This document shows positions 7,038-14,361 of a DNA stretch of 17,206 nucleotides, in pieces. The DNA comes from CAZEDM01 sp964511075 (GTDB lineage: Bacteria; Zixibacteria; MSB-5A5; RBG-16-43-9): NCBI GenBank assembly GCA_964511075.1, contig CAZEDM010000017.1, positions 1 to 17,206 on the forward strand, in the 5' to 3' direction. The first letter of the stretch is position 1; the number at the start of each line of letters is the position of its first letter. Below the pieces are notes generated by a model. That model was not told the origin of the DNA and did not search any database. It saw only the letters and a program-made list of their open reading frames with translations. A program made the translations under genes and the position numbers.

Positions 7038-8177
7038 ATGAAAAGGGGTTCATGGACCATTGTTGGCGTTGTTATCATAGCAGTTATTATCGGTGTTACC
7101 ATCACCCAACGTCTTATCCACAAAGAGTCAGGGGTGTATAAGGTTGGAGCAGTATTACCACTGACTGGAAGTGCAGCTGTCTGGGGAGAAAATGCTAAGA
7201 GAGGGCTCGATATGGCGTTGGAAGAGATTAATGACACAGGGGGAGTAAAAGGTAAGAAGATTCAACTAATTTATGAAGATAGCCAAAGCAATTCAAAGGT
7301 CGCTATTTCAGCGCTTCGTAAACTTATCACAGCAGAGGATATCCAAGTAGTGATAGGCGACATTGCCAGTTCCAACGTATTAGCTATGGCCCCTATTGTT
7401 GAAAATGAAAAGGTAGTTCTCCTTTCACCAGGAGCATCAAATCCAGATATCAGCTATGCGGGTGACTACATCTTTCGAAACTGGCAGTCCGATGCATTGG
7501 AAGGCAAGATAGATGCTGATTTTGCATATAATGTGCTCGGATGGAGAAAAATAGCTATATTCTATGTCAGAAATGCCTATGGCCTAGGATTATTCGAGAT
7601 TTTTCAGAAGCGATTCAAAGAATTGGGAGGAGGTATAGCTTTAGAGGAATCTTTCGAACAAGATGCTGTGGATTTTAGGCCCCAGTTAACAAAGATAAAG
7701 AGTATTAAAATTGATGGAATATATATGCCTGGTTATCCGAAAGAGATGGCCAAGGTTCTTAAACAAGCAAAAGAACTAAAAGTGAAATATACTTTTCTCT
7801 CAGTGCAAGCTTTCGATGATCCAGAAATATTGAAAATGGCTGGTGAAGCCGCTGAAGGTGTGATCTTCTCCATACCTGAACCGCCTGATGTAAGTCAGCC
7901 TATTGTGAGAAATTTTAGGGAAAATTATCAAGGTCTTTATAGTGTTGAACCTGGAGTGTGCAGCGATACAGGATATGATGCATTGCGTATTGTGGCTTGG
8001 GCTATTAAACATGGAGGATTTAAATCAGAAGATATTAAGGATCAGTTATATAAGGTCAGTGATTTTCCTGGTGCTGCGGGCTCAACCACGTTTGATAATA
8101 ATGGTGATGTAATCAAGCCTTTCATTTTTAAAATAGTAAGAAACGGTAAACTTGAGTTCTATTCAAGAGGAAAATAA
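7038..8177 (+). CDS. LivK/LivJ-like periplasmic substrate-binding protein (Peripla_BP_6 type), N-terminally anchored
   Basis: Ligand-binding component of a branched-chain amino-acid type ABC importer, 379 residues. Residues 7-22 form one hydrophobic segment after a KR pair. There is no lipobox cysteine and no clear signal-peptidase site, so the protein may stay anchored by this helix. The type 1 binding fold follows: VGAVLPLTGSAAVWGENAKRG (36-56), IQVVIGDIASSNVLA (102-116), LLSPGASNPD (128-137), WRKIAIFY (169-176), the hinge YGLG (181-184) and TGYDAL (311-316). An ideal site AGGAGG (7028-7033) precedes the ATG. It is first in the sigma-54 operon and most likely serves the LivHMGF proteins encoded just upstream; a sensory role as ligand presenter is also possible. 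The exact ligand cannot be read. Confidence 0.9.
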   Translation: MKRGSWTIVGVVIIAVIIGVTITQRLIHKESGVYKVGAVLPLTGSAAVWGENAKRGLDMALEEINDTGGVKGKKIQLIYEDSQSNSKVAISALRKLITAEDIQVVIGDIASSNVLAMAPIVENEKVVLLSPGASNPDISYAGDYIFRNWQSDALEGKIDADFAYNVLGWRKIAIFYVRNAYGLGLFEIFQKRFKELGGGIALEESFEQDAVDFRPQLTKIKSIKIDGIYMPGYPKEMAKVLKQAKELKVKYTFLSVQAFDDPEILKMAGEAAEGVIFSIPEPPDVSQPIVRNFRENYQGLYSVEPGVCSDTGYDALRIVAWAIKHGGFKSEDIKDQLYKVSDFPGAAGSTTFDNNGDVIKPFIFKIVRNGKLEFYSRGK

Positions 8178-8179
8178 AT

Positions 8180-9358
8180 ATGAACTTCCGAACAGTAGCT
8201 TTGTGGAAAGATATCCATGAGGAAGAATGGGATGACTGGCATTGGCAGCTCCGGCATTCGATAAAATCGCTAGAAGAGCTTGGGAGAATTCTGGATCTTC
8301 CGTTAGAAATGAAAGAGGAAATAGAAGAAGTAACCCAATATTTCCCACTGTCGCTGACACCATATTATCTCATGGTGGTGAAAGATGCTATAGATAACAA
8401 AGGGCTCGAAGCAACGTTACCCCTTATAAGAACGATTTTGCCTACTATCGAAGAGATAAAACTTTCTAAGGTACCTTTAGAGGATGGCATTGGGGAAGAA
8501 GGTACAAGCCCTTTTTCATATATTTCGAGATTCTATCCAGATAGAGCTTTGATATTTGTAACTAGTATGTGCCCTAGTTATTGCCGTTACTGTTTTAGAA
8601 GAAGGAAAGTAGGTGAAAAGGAGATAGTATTCGACAAGAGAGCTGTTAAGAATGCAATTGAGTATATAAAGTCAAGTCCTTCTCGGGAACACAAAGCGGT
8701 AAAAGATCCTCTCATAAGGGATGTTATCCTCTCTGGAGGTGATCCCTTGACCATTGGAGATAAAAACCTAGAATGGATTTTGAAGCAGCTTCGAGAAATC
8801 TCCCATGTGCGAATAATTAGAATAGACACCAAAGCTCCGGTTGTCCTTCCTCAACGAATTACTGCTGATTTCGTGAGACTGCTGAGAGAGTATGGAGTTC
8901 ATTACATGATGATTAATTTCGTTCATCCTTATGAGATAACAGAGGAAGTAGAAGTTGCATGTGGGAAATTAGCCGATGCTGGTATAGTGCTAGGTTCTCA
9001 TACCCCCCTTTTACGTTCGGTGAACGATTCATCAGAAGTTATAAAGGAATTAATGCTAAAGTTGACTGAAATGAGAGTTCGGCCATATTATCTTATTCAG
9101 TTCATACCTACAAAGTGGACGGAACACTTTAGAGTTTCAATTTCTGAAGGAATAAAGATTATGGAAGATCTATGGGGATATATTTCTGGAATAGCTAATC
9201 CTGTCTATATAGTTTATCTCCCTCGTGGAGCAGGGAAGGTTCCTGTATATCCAAATTATGTTCTTTCTCGGGTTAAAGAAGGGTATATCTTCAGGAATTT
9301 TGAAAATGAGGAGGTCCTATACTATGCTCCCACAGACTTAGAGAGAACCTATCCTTAA
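8180..9358 (+). CDS. KamA-family radical SAM, PLP-dependent 2,3-aminomutase, probably not lysine-specific
   Basis: This 392-residue protein belongs to the lysine 2,3-aminomutase family, which moves an alpha-amino group to the beta carbon using a 4Fe-4S cluster, S-adenosylmethionine and pyridoxal phosphate. The cluster motif CPSYCRYC has C131, C135 and C138; SGGDPL (185-190) is the SAM-binding GGD loop; APVVLPQRIT (219-228) is a family block; K353 in AGKVPVYPNY is the PLP lysine. From family knowledge, clostridial KamA binds the lysine side chain with D293 and D330. Counting from the fixed EHFR and GK motifs, these positions are I309 and Y346 here, so the side-chain pocket is uncharged. The substrate may be a hydrophobic amino acid. 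No beta-lysine acetyltransferase is adjacent. The gene starts two bases after the binding-protein stop with GAGG at 8167-8170. Confidence 0.9.
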   Translation: MNFRTVALWKDIHEEEWDDWHWQLRHSIKSLEELGRILDLPLEMKEEIEEVTQYFPLSLTPYYLMVVKDAIDNKGLEATLPLIRTILPTIEEIKLSKVPLEDGIGEEGTSPFSYISRFYPDRALIFVTSMCPSYCRYCFRRRKVGEKEIVFDKRAVKNAIEYIKSSPSREHKAVKDPLIRDVILSGGDPLTIGDKNLEWILKQLREISHVRIIRIDTKAPVVLPQRITADFVRLLREYGVHYMMINFVHPYEITEEVEVACGKLADAGIVLGSHTPLLRSVNDSSEVIKELMLKLTEMRVRPYYLIQFIPTKWTEHFRVSISEGIKIMEDLWGYISGIANPVYIVYLPRGAGKVPVYPNYVLSRVKEGYIFRNFENEEVLYYAPTDLERTYP

Positions 9359-9419
9359 CTCTGTTAAAAGAGATGTTTGTTCTAGATCTTGAAGGAATCT
9401 CTTCTCATAAGGTTATAAA

Positions 9420-12400
9420 ATGGATGTTGATAGAATTGAAGATTTCGAGTTCGAACGCCAGGTCTGGGAAGTACTATCCGCATTAGCGCTTGCAATAATG
9501 AGAAGAACAAAAGTAAACATTTTGTTCAACAGGGCGCTACATTTTCCTAATTCAGAGTCCTATAAGTTGGTCTATGAGGGTTCAGAAGAACTCTTTCGTG
9601 AAGTTCTCCATAGCTCGGAAGGCGGGAATATTGAATTTGACAAAAAAGTAAGTTTAAGTGAGTTTGTAAGGGATGTGGAGGGAAGATTAAAAGAGAGGTG
9701 TAGTAAAAAATATCTGGGTAAATTTGATGATGATATTAGACAACAATTGGAAAGTATATGTAAAAAATTCTCCGGAGAAAAAGAGAAGTGGGAGTGGATA
9801 TATAGTTTATTTAAGGAGCATGAACATATCTACCAGCATTCTAATTTAGGTTTTGCTCCTGAGGTTCTAAACTCCGATGTTTCTATGACCTTTTACAATA
9901 TAGGTTTTATTCCTTCCAGAACAAAGGAAATTATTCTTTCCCTGTTAGAAAAAGGTAGTGTTAGTAGCAAGGATGTGATAGTATATGAATTTCTCCAGAT
10001 ATTAGAACAGTATTTGGGATTAGAGAGAGAAGAGACCTCTTCTATTGTTACAATTTACCCTATTACCCCTGTTTGGTACAAAAGGGGTTTTATATTTATA
10101 TGGCATTCCTATACGGTTGGAGACTTCGACAGTTTTCAGAATGCTCTTTCTAGAATTTCATTTGCTCAAACATCCATGAATTACTACATTTCCAAACTTG
10201 CCTCTGTTTATACATTGTATTTCGACACTCATCTTCTTTTCTCTATTTCTCCTTGGGAAAGTGAGAAGGATGTTTTAGAAAAGTGGTTCCCTAAGGATAT
10301 GTTTCTACCCATTGAAGATATAGCACATTTCGTCCAAGGAGCTATAAAAAGCTTAACCTCAGAAGTGTTGAACATTAAAAGGAACATGCAGATTGCCCAT
10401 CTCCGTTCCGCTATTGCCACCATCCTTGCCCGGGTTATGGCACATGATTTAGGGTCCCATATGCTAGCTAACGCTGAATTGCCGAAGGATGGCAATCGCG
10501 AAGGATATTTCGACTATCTTAGGAACTATGTCAGGGCACGCACAGTATTTATTGCTGAGGCAACCACAGCGGACCCGTTCTGGATTATGCCCCTACCCCT
10601 CGTTTCCCAAGTTATTTATCCTTTTGAAAAGTTTGACGATACCATTAGCCCAATATGTAAACATCTTGCCCAATCAGAAGGGGTTACGGAGGTTTCGATA
10701 GAGATAAACCACAATGGGGAACGCATCTCATATCAGAAAGAAAGTGTGAGTCGGGGTAAAGCAGTTAGAGAGTTTTGGTTATGTAAGCCCTACGACCTCT
10801 TCGTCGCTATGCCGACGGGGTTAGTAGGTGTGCATGCGCTCTACTGCATCTTCGAAAATGTTATCCGAAATGGGGCTAAGTATGGGAAGGACAAGAAGGG
10901 ACAGCCTTTAAAGTTGGCCATTCGGATAGAGGATAAGGATTTCAAGCGATGCAACGACTTTTATCGGGTCAGAATTTGGGATGATCACAGCTGTTTTGAT
11001 GAGGAGCAATTTAAGACTATCTGTTCGTTTTCCCCTCCCAATTGTCGCAATGGTGTTCAAGTAGATGCAGAGGAAGAATCCTGGCGCATAATTGATGATA
11101 CAGGTCGACCAGTTCCTGGGGGTTGGGGCATTAAAGAGATGCGCATTGCCTCTGCATGGCTTCGTAAAGAACATTTAGCAGATGCTCTCATGCGGGAGAA
11201 TGAAATAGAACTACCTTTACTTCGCCTTATTGTTGTGGACGAAGATGGTAATGAGATTAGCTCATATCCTCCGCAGAGTTTGGGGAAACACTATATGGGT
11301 TATGAGTTTTTCTTATTAAAGCCAAAAGAGGTTCTTATTATTGACCAGCAACTTAAATTAGTCACGAATATTAGAAACCAATTGGTTATGAAGGGAATAG
11401 ATGTAACTGGTGAAGACCTTGAGACTGTTCTGAAGGAGCGCATAAAACATTATGCTTTAGTGATTAAACTACCTTCTAGTGCAACCCAAAGGCAACGATG
11501 GTTCAATAAACTCCAAGAAAAAAGGGAAGAATTGCCGAGTGTTCTAATCCTTGTAACTCACAAGGTTTTGAGCAACCAACTATCCGCTTCTATTCATATA
11601 AATGAAAGCGAATATGCGGAACTGCAGAGAGAACTTAGATCAGGTGACATGCCTATAACACTCCTTAAGTATTACCAACGCTGGGTACAAGCGGTGTTTG
11701 ACCCTCCCGAAGATTTCACTTTAATCATACAGCTTAAACCAGCCCCACAAGAAGAAGCACTTCAGCACATAGCAGACTTGTGGAATCAAACTGCAGGGGA
11801 ATTCGGGGCTCAATTCTCTTGGAAAATGATCGTTTGGTCTCAGCAAAGAGAACAATTACAATCTCAAGGGAGAATTGCTGCCTGTGATTACCACAAAGTA
11901 TTGTGTTATCCACTGAATGTTTGGGGTGCTGGTGTTATACCTGATGCTATTTACTTCTATGAGCATTGTCGTAGAAATCAGCCTTCACAGATTGTTCTCT
12001 TCAATCCGCCTCAAGACCCTTTTGTTAGGCTCAAGATGGCCCTTAGCTTGGCAGAGGGGTCAATAGCGAATGTAGCCGTTGTTGATGAACGGATATGGGG
12101 AAAACGTGATATGGAGTTGAGTGAGGAGTCTGGATGTCCGAATCTGATTCAATCTATGGAAAGACGGAGAATCCTTATGCCAACGGAAAGAAACGTTAAT
12201 TATGAAGACCCGAAAGGGGATGAGACGAAATTAGCCGATTGGCTTAGGAAGAATTCCATAAAAATATTAGTGATTCATCAAGGTATACTTGACAAAATGT
12301 TTGATACCAAGGAGGATATCGAGCGTTGGATAGAAGAACTTAAGAAGGACATACCTTTTATAATTGTAGAGTCTGATCGCGGCGAGGGACTCTTACCTAA

Positions 12401-12518
12401 GCTGCCACGAAATATAAGGTTCACTCCTTTTTCTGCAATTGAAACTTGGTTTTCTCCAACCACTGCAAGCAAGTTTTTCCTTGTCCAAACACTACTTTCC
12501 GCTACAAAGGGAGGTTGA
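9420..12518 (+). CDS. large soluble, divergent histidine-kinase-like ATPase with receiver-like C-terminal region
   Basis: A 1032-residue protein with no membrane segment or signal peptide. Residues 1-300 resemble no domain I know. Residues 325-385 look like a dimerisation/phosphotransfer helix pair with ARVMAHDLGSHMLA (337-350), where H342 is the likely phospho-histidine. The HATPase region follows: N-box FENVIRNGAKYG (478-489), a poor G1 box VRIWDDHSCF (517-526) lacking the usual glycines, and a good G2 box GGWGIKEM (567-574). From about 636 a receiver-like pattern appears (KEVLIID, ALVIKLP, SVLILVTHK), with lysine where the phospho-aspartate would be. Residues 800-1032 form another alpha/beta region containing VAVVDERIW, ILVIHQGILD and PFIIVESDRG. 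It is 61 bases after the aminomutase gene in the same operon and is the only kinase in the window, hence the candidate partner of the local receivers. Kinase activity is unproven given the altered G1 box. Confidence 0.75.
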   Translation: MDVDRIEDFEFERQVWEVLSALALAIMRRTKVNILFNRALHFPNSESYKLVYEGSEELFREVLHSSEGGNIEFDKKVSLSEFVRDVEGRLKERCSKKYLGKFDDDIRQQLESICKKFSGEKEKWEWIYSLFKEHEHIYQHSNLGFAPEVLNSDVSMTFYNIGFIPSRTKEIILSLLEKGSVSSKDVIVYEFLQILEQYLGLEREETSSIVTIYPITPVWYKRGFIFIWHSYTVGDFDSFQNALSRISFAQTSMNYYISKLASVYTLYFDTHLLFSISPWESEKDVLEKWFPKDMFLPIEDIAHFVQGAIKSLTSEVLNIKRNMQIAHLRSAIATILARVMAHDLGSHMLANAELPKDGNREGYFDYLRNYVRARTVFIAEATTADPFWIMPLPLVSQVIYPFEKFDDTISPICKHLAQSEGVTEVSIEINHNGERISYQKESVSRGKAVREFWLCKPYDLFVAMPTGLVGVHALYCIFENVIRNGAKYGKDKKGQPLKLAIRIEDKDFKRCNDFYRVRIWDDHSCFDEEQFKTICSFSPPNCRNGVQVDAEEESWRIIDDTGRPVPGGWGIKEMRIASAWLRKEHLADALMRENEIELPLLRLIVVDEDGNEISSYPPQSLGKHYMGYEFFLLKPKEVLIIDQQLKLVTNIRNQLVMKGIDVTGEDLETVLKERIKHYALVIKLPSSATQRQRWFNKLQEKREELPSVLILVTHKVLSNQLSASIHINESEYAELQRELRSGDMPITLLKYYQRWVQAVFDPPEDFTLIIQLKPAPQEEALQHIADLWNQTAGEFGAQFSWKMIVWSQQREQLQSQGRIAACDYHKVLCYPLNVWGAGVIPDAIYFYEHCRRNQPSQIVLFNPPQDPFVRLKMALSLAEGSIANVAVVDERIWGKRDMELSEESGCPNLIQSMERRRILMPTERNVNYEDPKGDETKLADWLRKNSIKILVIHQGILDKMFDTKEDIERWIEELKKDIPFIIVESDRGEGLLPKLPRNIRFTPFSAIETWFSPTTASKFFLVQTLLSATKGG

Positions 12519-12524
12519 ACTGCG

Positions 12525-13685
12525 ATGAGCTGTGTGGTTGTTCTTCTTTCAGGAAGCGAGAATGATATAGAACACCTTATAGATGCGAGAATCACAATAG
12601 CTCCAACGATATTTATTGATTGCGAGAGTGGGAACAGAAACACTCAAGTGATTCAAAGTGAAAGACTACTGTGCTTCATCCGACATGAGCGAAGGAGGGA
12701 AAATAATACTAATAACCTGCTAGGAGTGCTTAGAAGACTACAAAATCAATTTGATGAAATCATTGTGGGAACGCACACATATCCTGATCCACCAAGTGTA
12801 GCATGTAATGATACTCAAGTTAAGAATGAATTTCCACAGATCGAAATTGTCGGTTATTCAACGGGTCTGACGGAGGAATTTGGTTTTGTAACACAATTCT
12901 GTCAGGAATTGGCGCAGCCGTGCCCTAATATTCAAAAAATTAAAGACAGTTTTGATAAGTTATTTGACGAATTAAAAGGGGGTCTACCAACTCTAATTAG
13001 GCGTCTCTCCGTCCTCAAACATCGCATTATGTATCTCTGGTTGCCACTGGATATTGACTTGCGGGGAATAAAAGAAGTGAGAGATAGTAGCCAAGGAGAT
13101 GGGGTGGGGTATTTAGAGAAAGTTTTAGAGGAGAAAAGAGATGAGGAAATGTATAATGGTCAAAATGCTTATTATCGAAAAAAGTTAGCAAGGTCATTGT
13201 ATATGGTGGTAAAGGTTACATGGGAAGCTATGGAAATCTCCTGCGAAAATGATAAGGGAGAGTTTGTCCCTGTCCCACCAGATGATGACGCAGCCTCTTT
13301 ACTTACAGACGGCAAAGCAATCTTAGATCTTATAGTAAAATCTGGTAAGGGAAGAGAGATAAAAGAGGAATGGGAGAAATTACTCAAGCTCTGTGGTGTA
13401 AGTTACGAAGGAGACCCTTATAAGGGAGAAGAAATTAAGGTCATCCCTGACTCCCCTATATTCCAGTTTATGTGTTACATGGACAACCTCATCCAAAACT
13501 GGCTTTCTATATCAGGTGATGATAGGGAGAGGGCAATTCATAATGTGTTAAATTGGGAAGGTCTAGATAAACAGCTTTCTAAGCTTGGAATCCCAGTCTC
13601 TGGTCTCCCTTTCCACGATTGGTTCTGCGCCCTTGACGACATGCTGGGCAAGCTAAGAGAAAAAATGGCCAAGCAGGAAAGTTAA
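12525..13685 (+). CDS. unrecognised 386-residue cytoplasmic protein, partner of the upstream kinase
   Basis: I do not recognise a family. The first 130 residues alternate strands and helices: CVVVLLSG (3-10), TIFIDC (28-33), RLLCFIRHE (47-55), DEIIVGTHTYPD (77-88), IEIVGYSTG (106-114). This looks like a Rossmann or receiver-like fold with D32 at the end of the second strand. Residues 135-386 appear mainly helical, with charged segments at 195-225 and 275-290 and no membrane helix. It begins six bases after the kinase stop, with GGGAGG about ten bases upstream of the ATG, so the two are tightly coupled and probably work together. It is the last gene before a strong terminator. It could be an effector or phosphoacceptor-like partner; the sequence does not decide. 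Confidence 0.8.
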   Translation: MSCVVVLLSGSENDIEHLIDARITIAPTIFIDCESGNRNTQVIQSERLLCFIRHERRRENNTNNLLGVLRRLQNQFDEIIVGTHTYPDPPSVACNDTQVKNEFPQIEIVGYSTGLTEEFGFVTQFCQELAQPCPNIQKIKDSFDKLFDELKGGLPTLIRRLSVLKHRIMYLWLPLDIDLRGIKEVRDSSQGDGVGYLEKVLEEKRDEEMYNGQNAYYRKKLARSLYMVVKVTWEAMEISCENDKGEFVPVPPDDDAASLLTDGKAILDLIVKSGKGREIKEEWEKLLKLCGVSYEGDPYKGEEIKVIPDSPIFQFMCYMDNLIQNWLSISGDDRERAIHNVLNWEGLDKQLSKLGIPVSGLPFHDWFCALDDMLGKLREKMAKQES

Positions 13686-13723
13686 AGGGGAAATATAAAG
13701 CGAATTCCTTTTTCGGTTTTCTG

Positions 13724-13762
13724 GATCTTTCACTGAACTGGTGAAAGGTCTTTTATTTTTTT
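13724..13762 (+). terminator. rho-independent terminator of the sigma-54 operon
   Basis: GATCTTTCAC (13724-13733) pairs with GTGAAAGGTC (13741-13750) over ten positions with one G-T pair and a seven-base loop, followed by a T-rich run TTTTATTTTTTT (13751-13762). It lies about 40 bases after the stop at 13685 and separates this operon from the regulator genes. Confidence 0.85.
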
Positions 13763-13763
13763 G

Positions 13764-13792
13764 TTGACAACTTCTTGTTTTACTTGTTATTT
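13764..13792 (+). promoter_or_regulatory. possible sigma-70 promoter for the regulator genes
   Basis: TTGACA (13764-13769) is a perfect -35 box; 17 bases later TTATTT (13787-13792) is a weak -10. It begins right after the terminator U-tract and would start transcription near 13799, ahead of the gene at 13867. The regulators would then be expressed independently of sigma-54. Confidence 0.45.
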
Positions 13793-13866
13793 CTATTACT
13801 AAAGACTGTGTCAAGATTTCAAAGATCACTTCCCATCTGAGACCTGAGCTAGAATGTGGGACTATT

Positions 13867-14361
13867 ATGATGGCCAAGGACATAAAAGTGAAACTCACCA
13901 TCCTTACAGGAAATGAAAAGCTTAATTTTGCACTGAAAAGGTATCTCCATTTTGTGTTTACCCGAGAGGTCAACCAGATATTCCTCGCAAGGCTGGGCGA
14001 TCCTGCTACCATGAAACTCGAGATGCTTTCATCTGATCTGTGGATAGCTGAGGCGTTTAATCCGGAAGATATAAGAAATCCCGAGGGGTTCAGAACAGTG
14101 AAGAAATTCGCTGGGAAGGCGAGATCCCTTTTAATGTTTGTATCATCTGCCCCTAAAAATTTCCCCAGAGAAGGTCCTTTCTGGCTGACCTTTCCCTGTG
14201 CTACTCCTCTCTCTGAAAAGATGACAAAAGTGCTAGACTATCCTCCTCCCTCTGTCGATGATTATCGGTATCTCGAGGACATATGGCCTCTGCTTAGGAG
14301 TGGGCCTTCACACCACCATCACCATAGGAGAACCGATGAGAGGGAAGATGCTCATAATTGA
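13867..14361 (+). CDS. small receiver-like protein of unknown function, encoded with the sigma-54 regulator
   Basis: A 164-residue soluble protein without a clear family. Residues 6-31 (IKVKLTILTGNEKLNFALKR then YLHFVF) form a strand and helix; later strands DLWIAEAF (57-64), SLLMFVSSAP (87-96) and FWLTFPC (105-111) follow receiver topology, including a Ser pair at the switch position. The phospho-aspartate and conserved lysine are not apparent, so it may be a pseudo-receiver. Its opening is similar to that of the 340-residue protein at 16139 (shared pattern L-x-RYL-x-x-V). A run of five histidines (H149-H153) and a charged tail end the protein, encoded in DNA that also carries the ribosome site of the next gene. 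It overlaps that gene by 26 bases. The start has a modest GGGA site; ATG at 13870 is an alternative. Confidence 0.75.
   Translation: MMAKDIKVKLTILTGNEKLNFALKRYLHFVFTREVNQIFLARLGDPATMKLEMLSSDLWIAEAFNPEDIRNPEGFRTVKKFAGKARSLLMFVSSAPKNFPREGPFWLTFPCATPLSEKMTKVLDYPPPSVDDYRYLEDIWPLLRSGPSHHHHHRRTDEREDAHN

Noticed and set aside
8180..9358. Assignment of the aminomutase as EpmB (elongation factor P lysine modification)
   Set aside because: The YCRYCFRR motif is reminiscent of EpmB, but the C-terminal AGKVPVYPNY and flanking blocks follow KamA, and no EF-P or EpmA gene is nearby.
14311..14325. Run of five histidine codons resembling an engineered His tag
   Set aside because: It is embedded in natural coding sequence that continues with a charged tail and overlaps the ribosome site of the next gene; there is no vector sequence around it.
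14258..14335. Longer start for the sigma-54 regulator at 14258
   Set aside because: The extra 26 residues overlap the preceding gene and precede the receiver; the ATG at 14336 has AGGAG at proper spacing.
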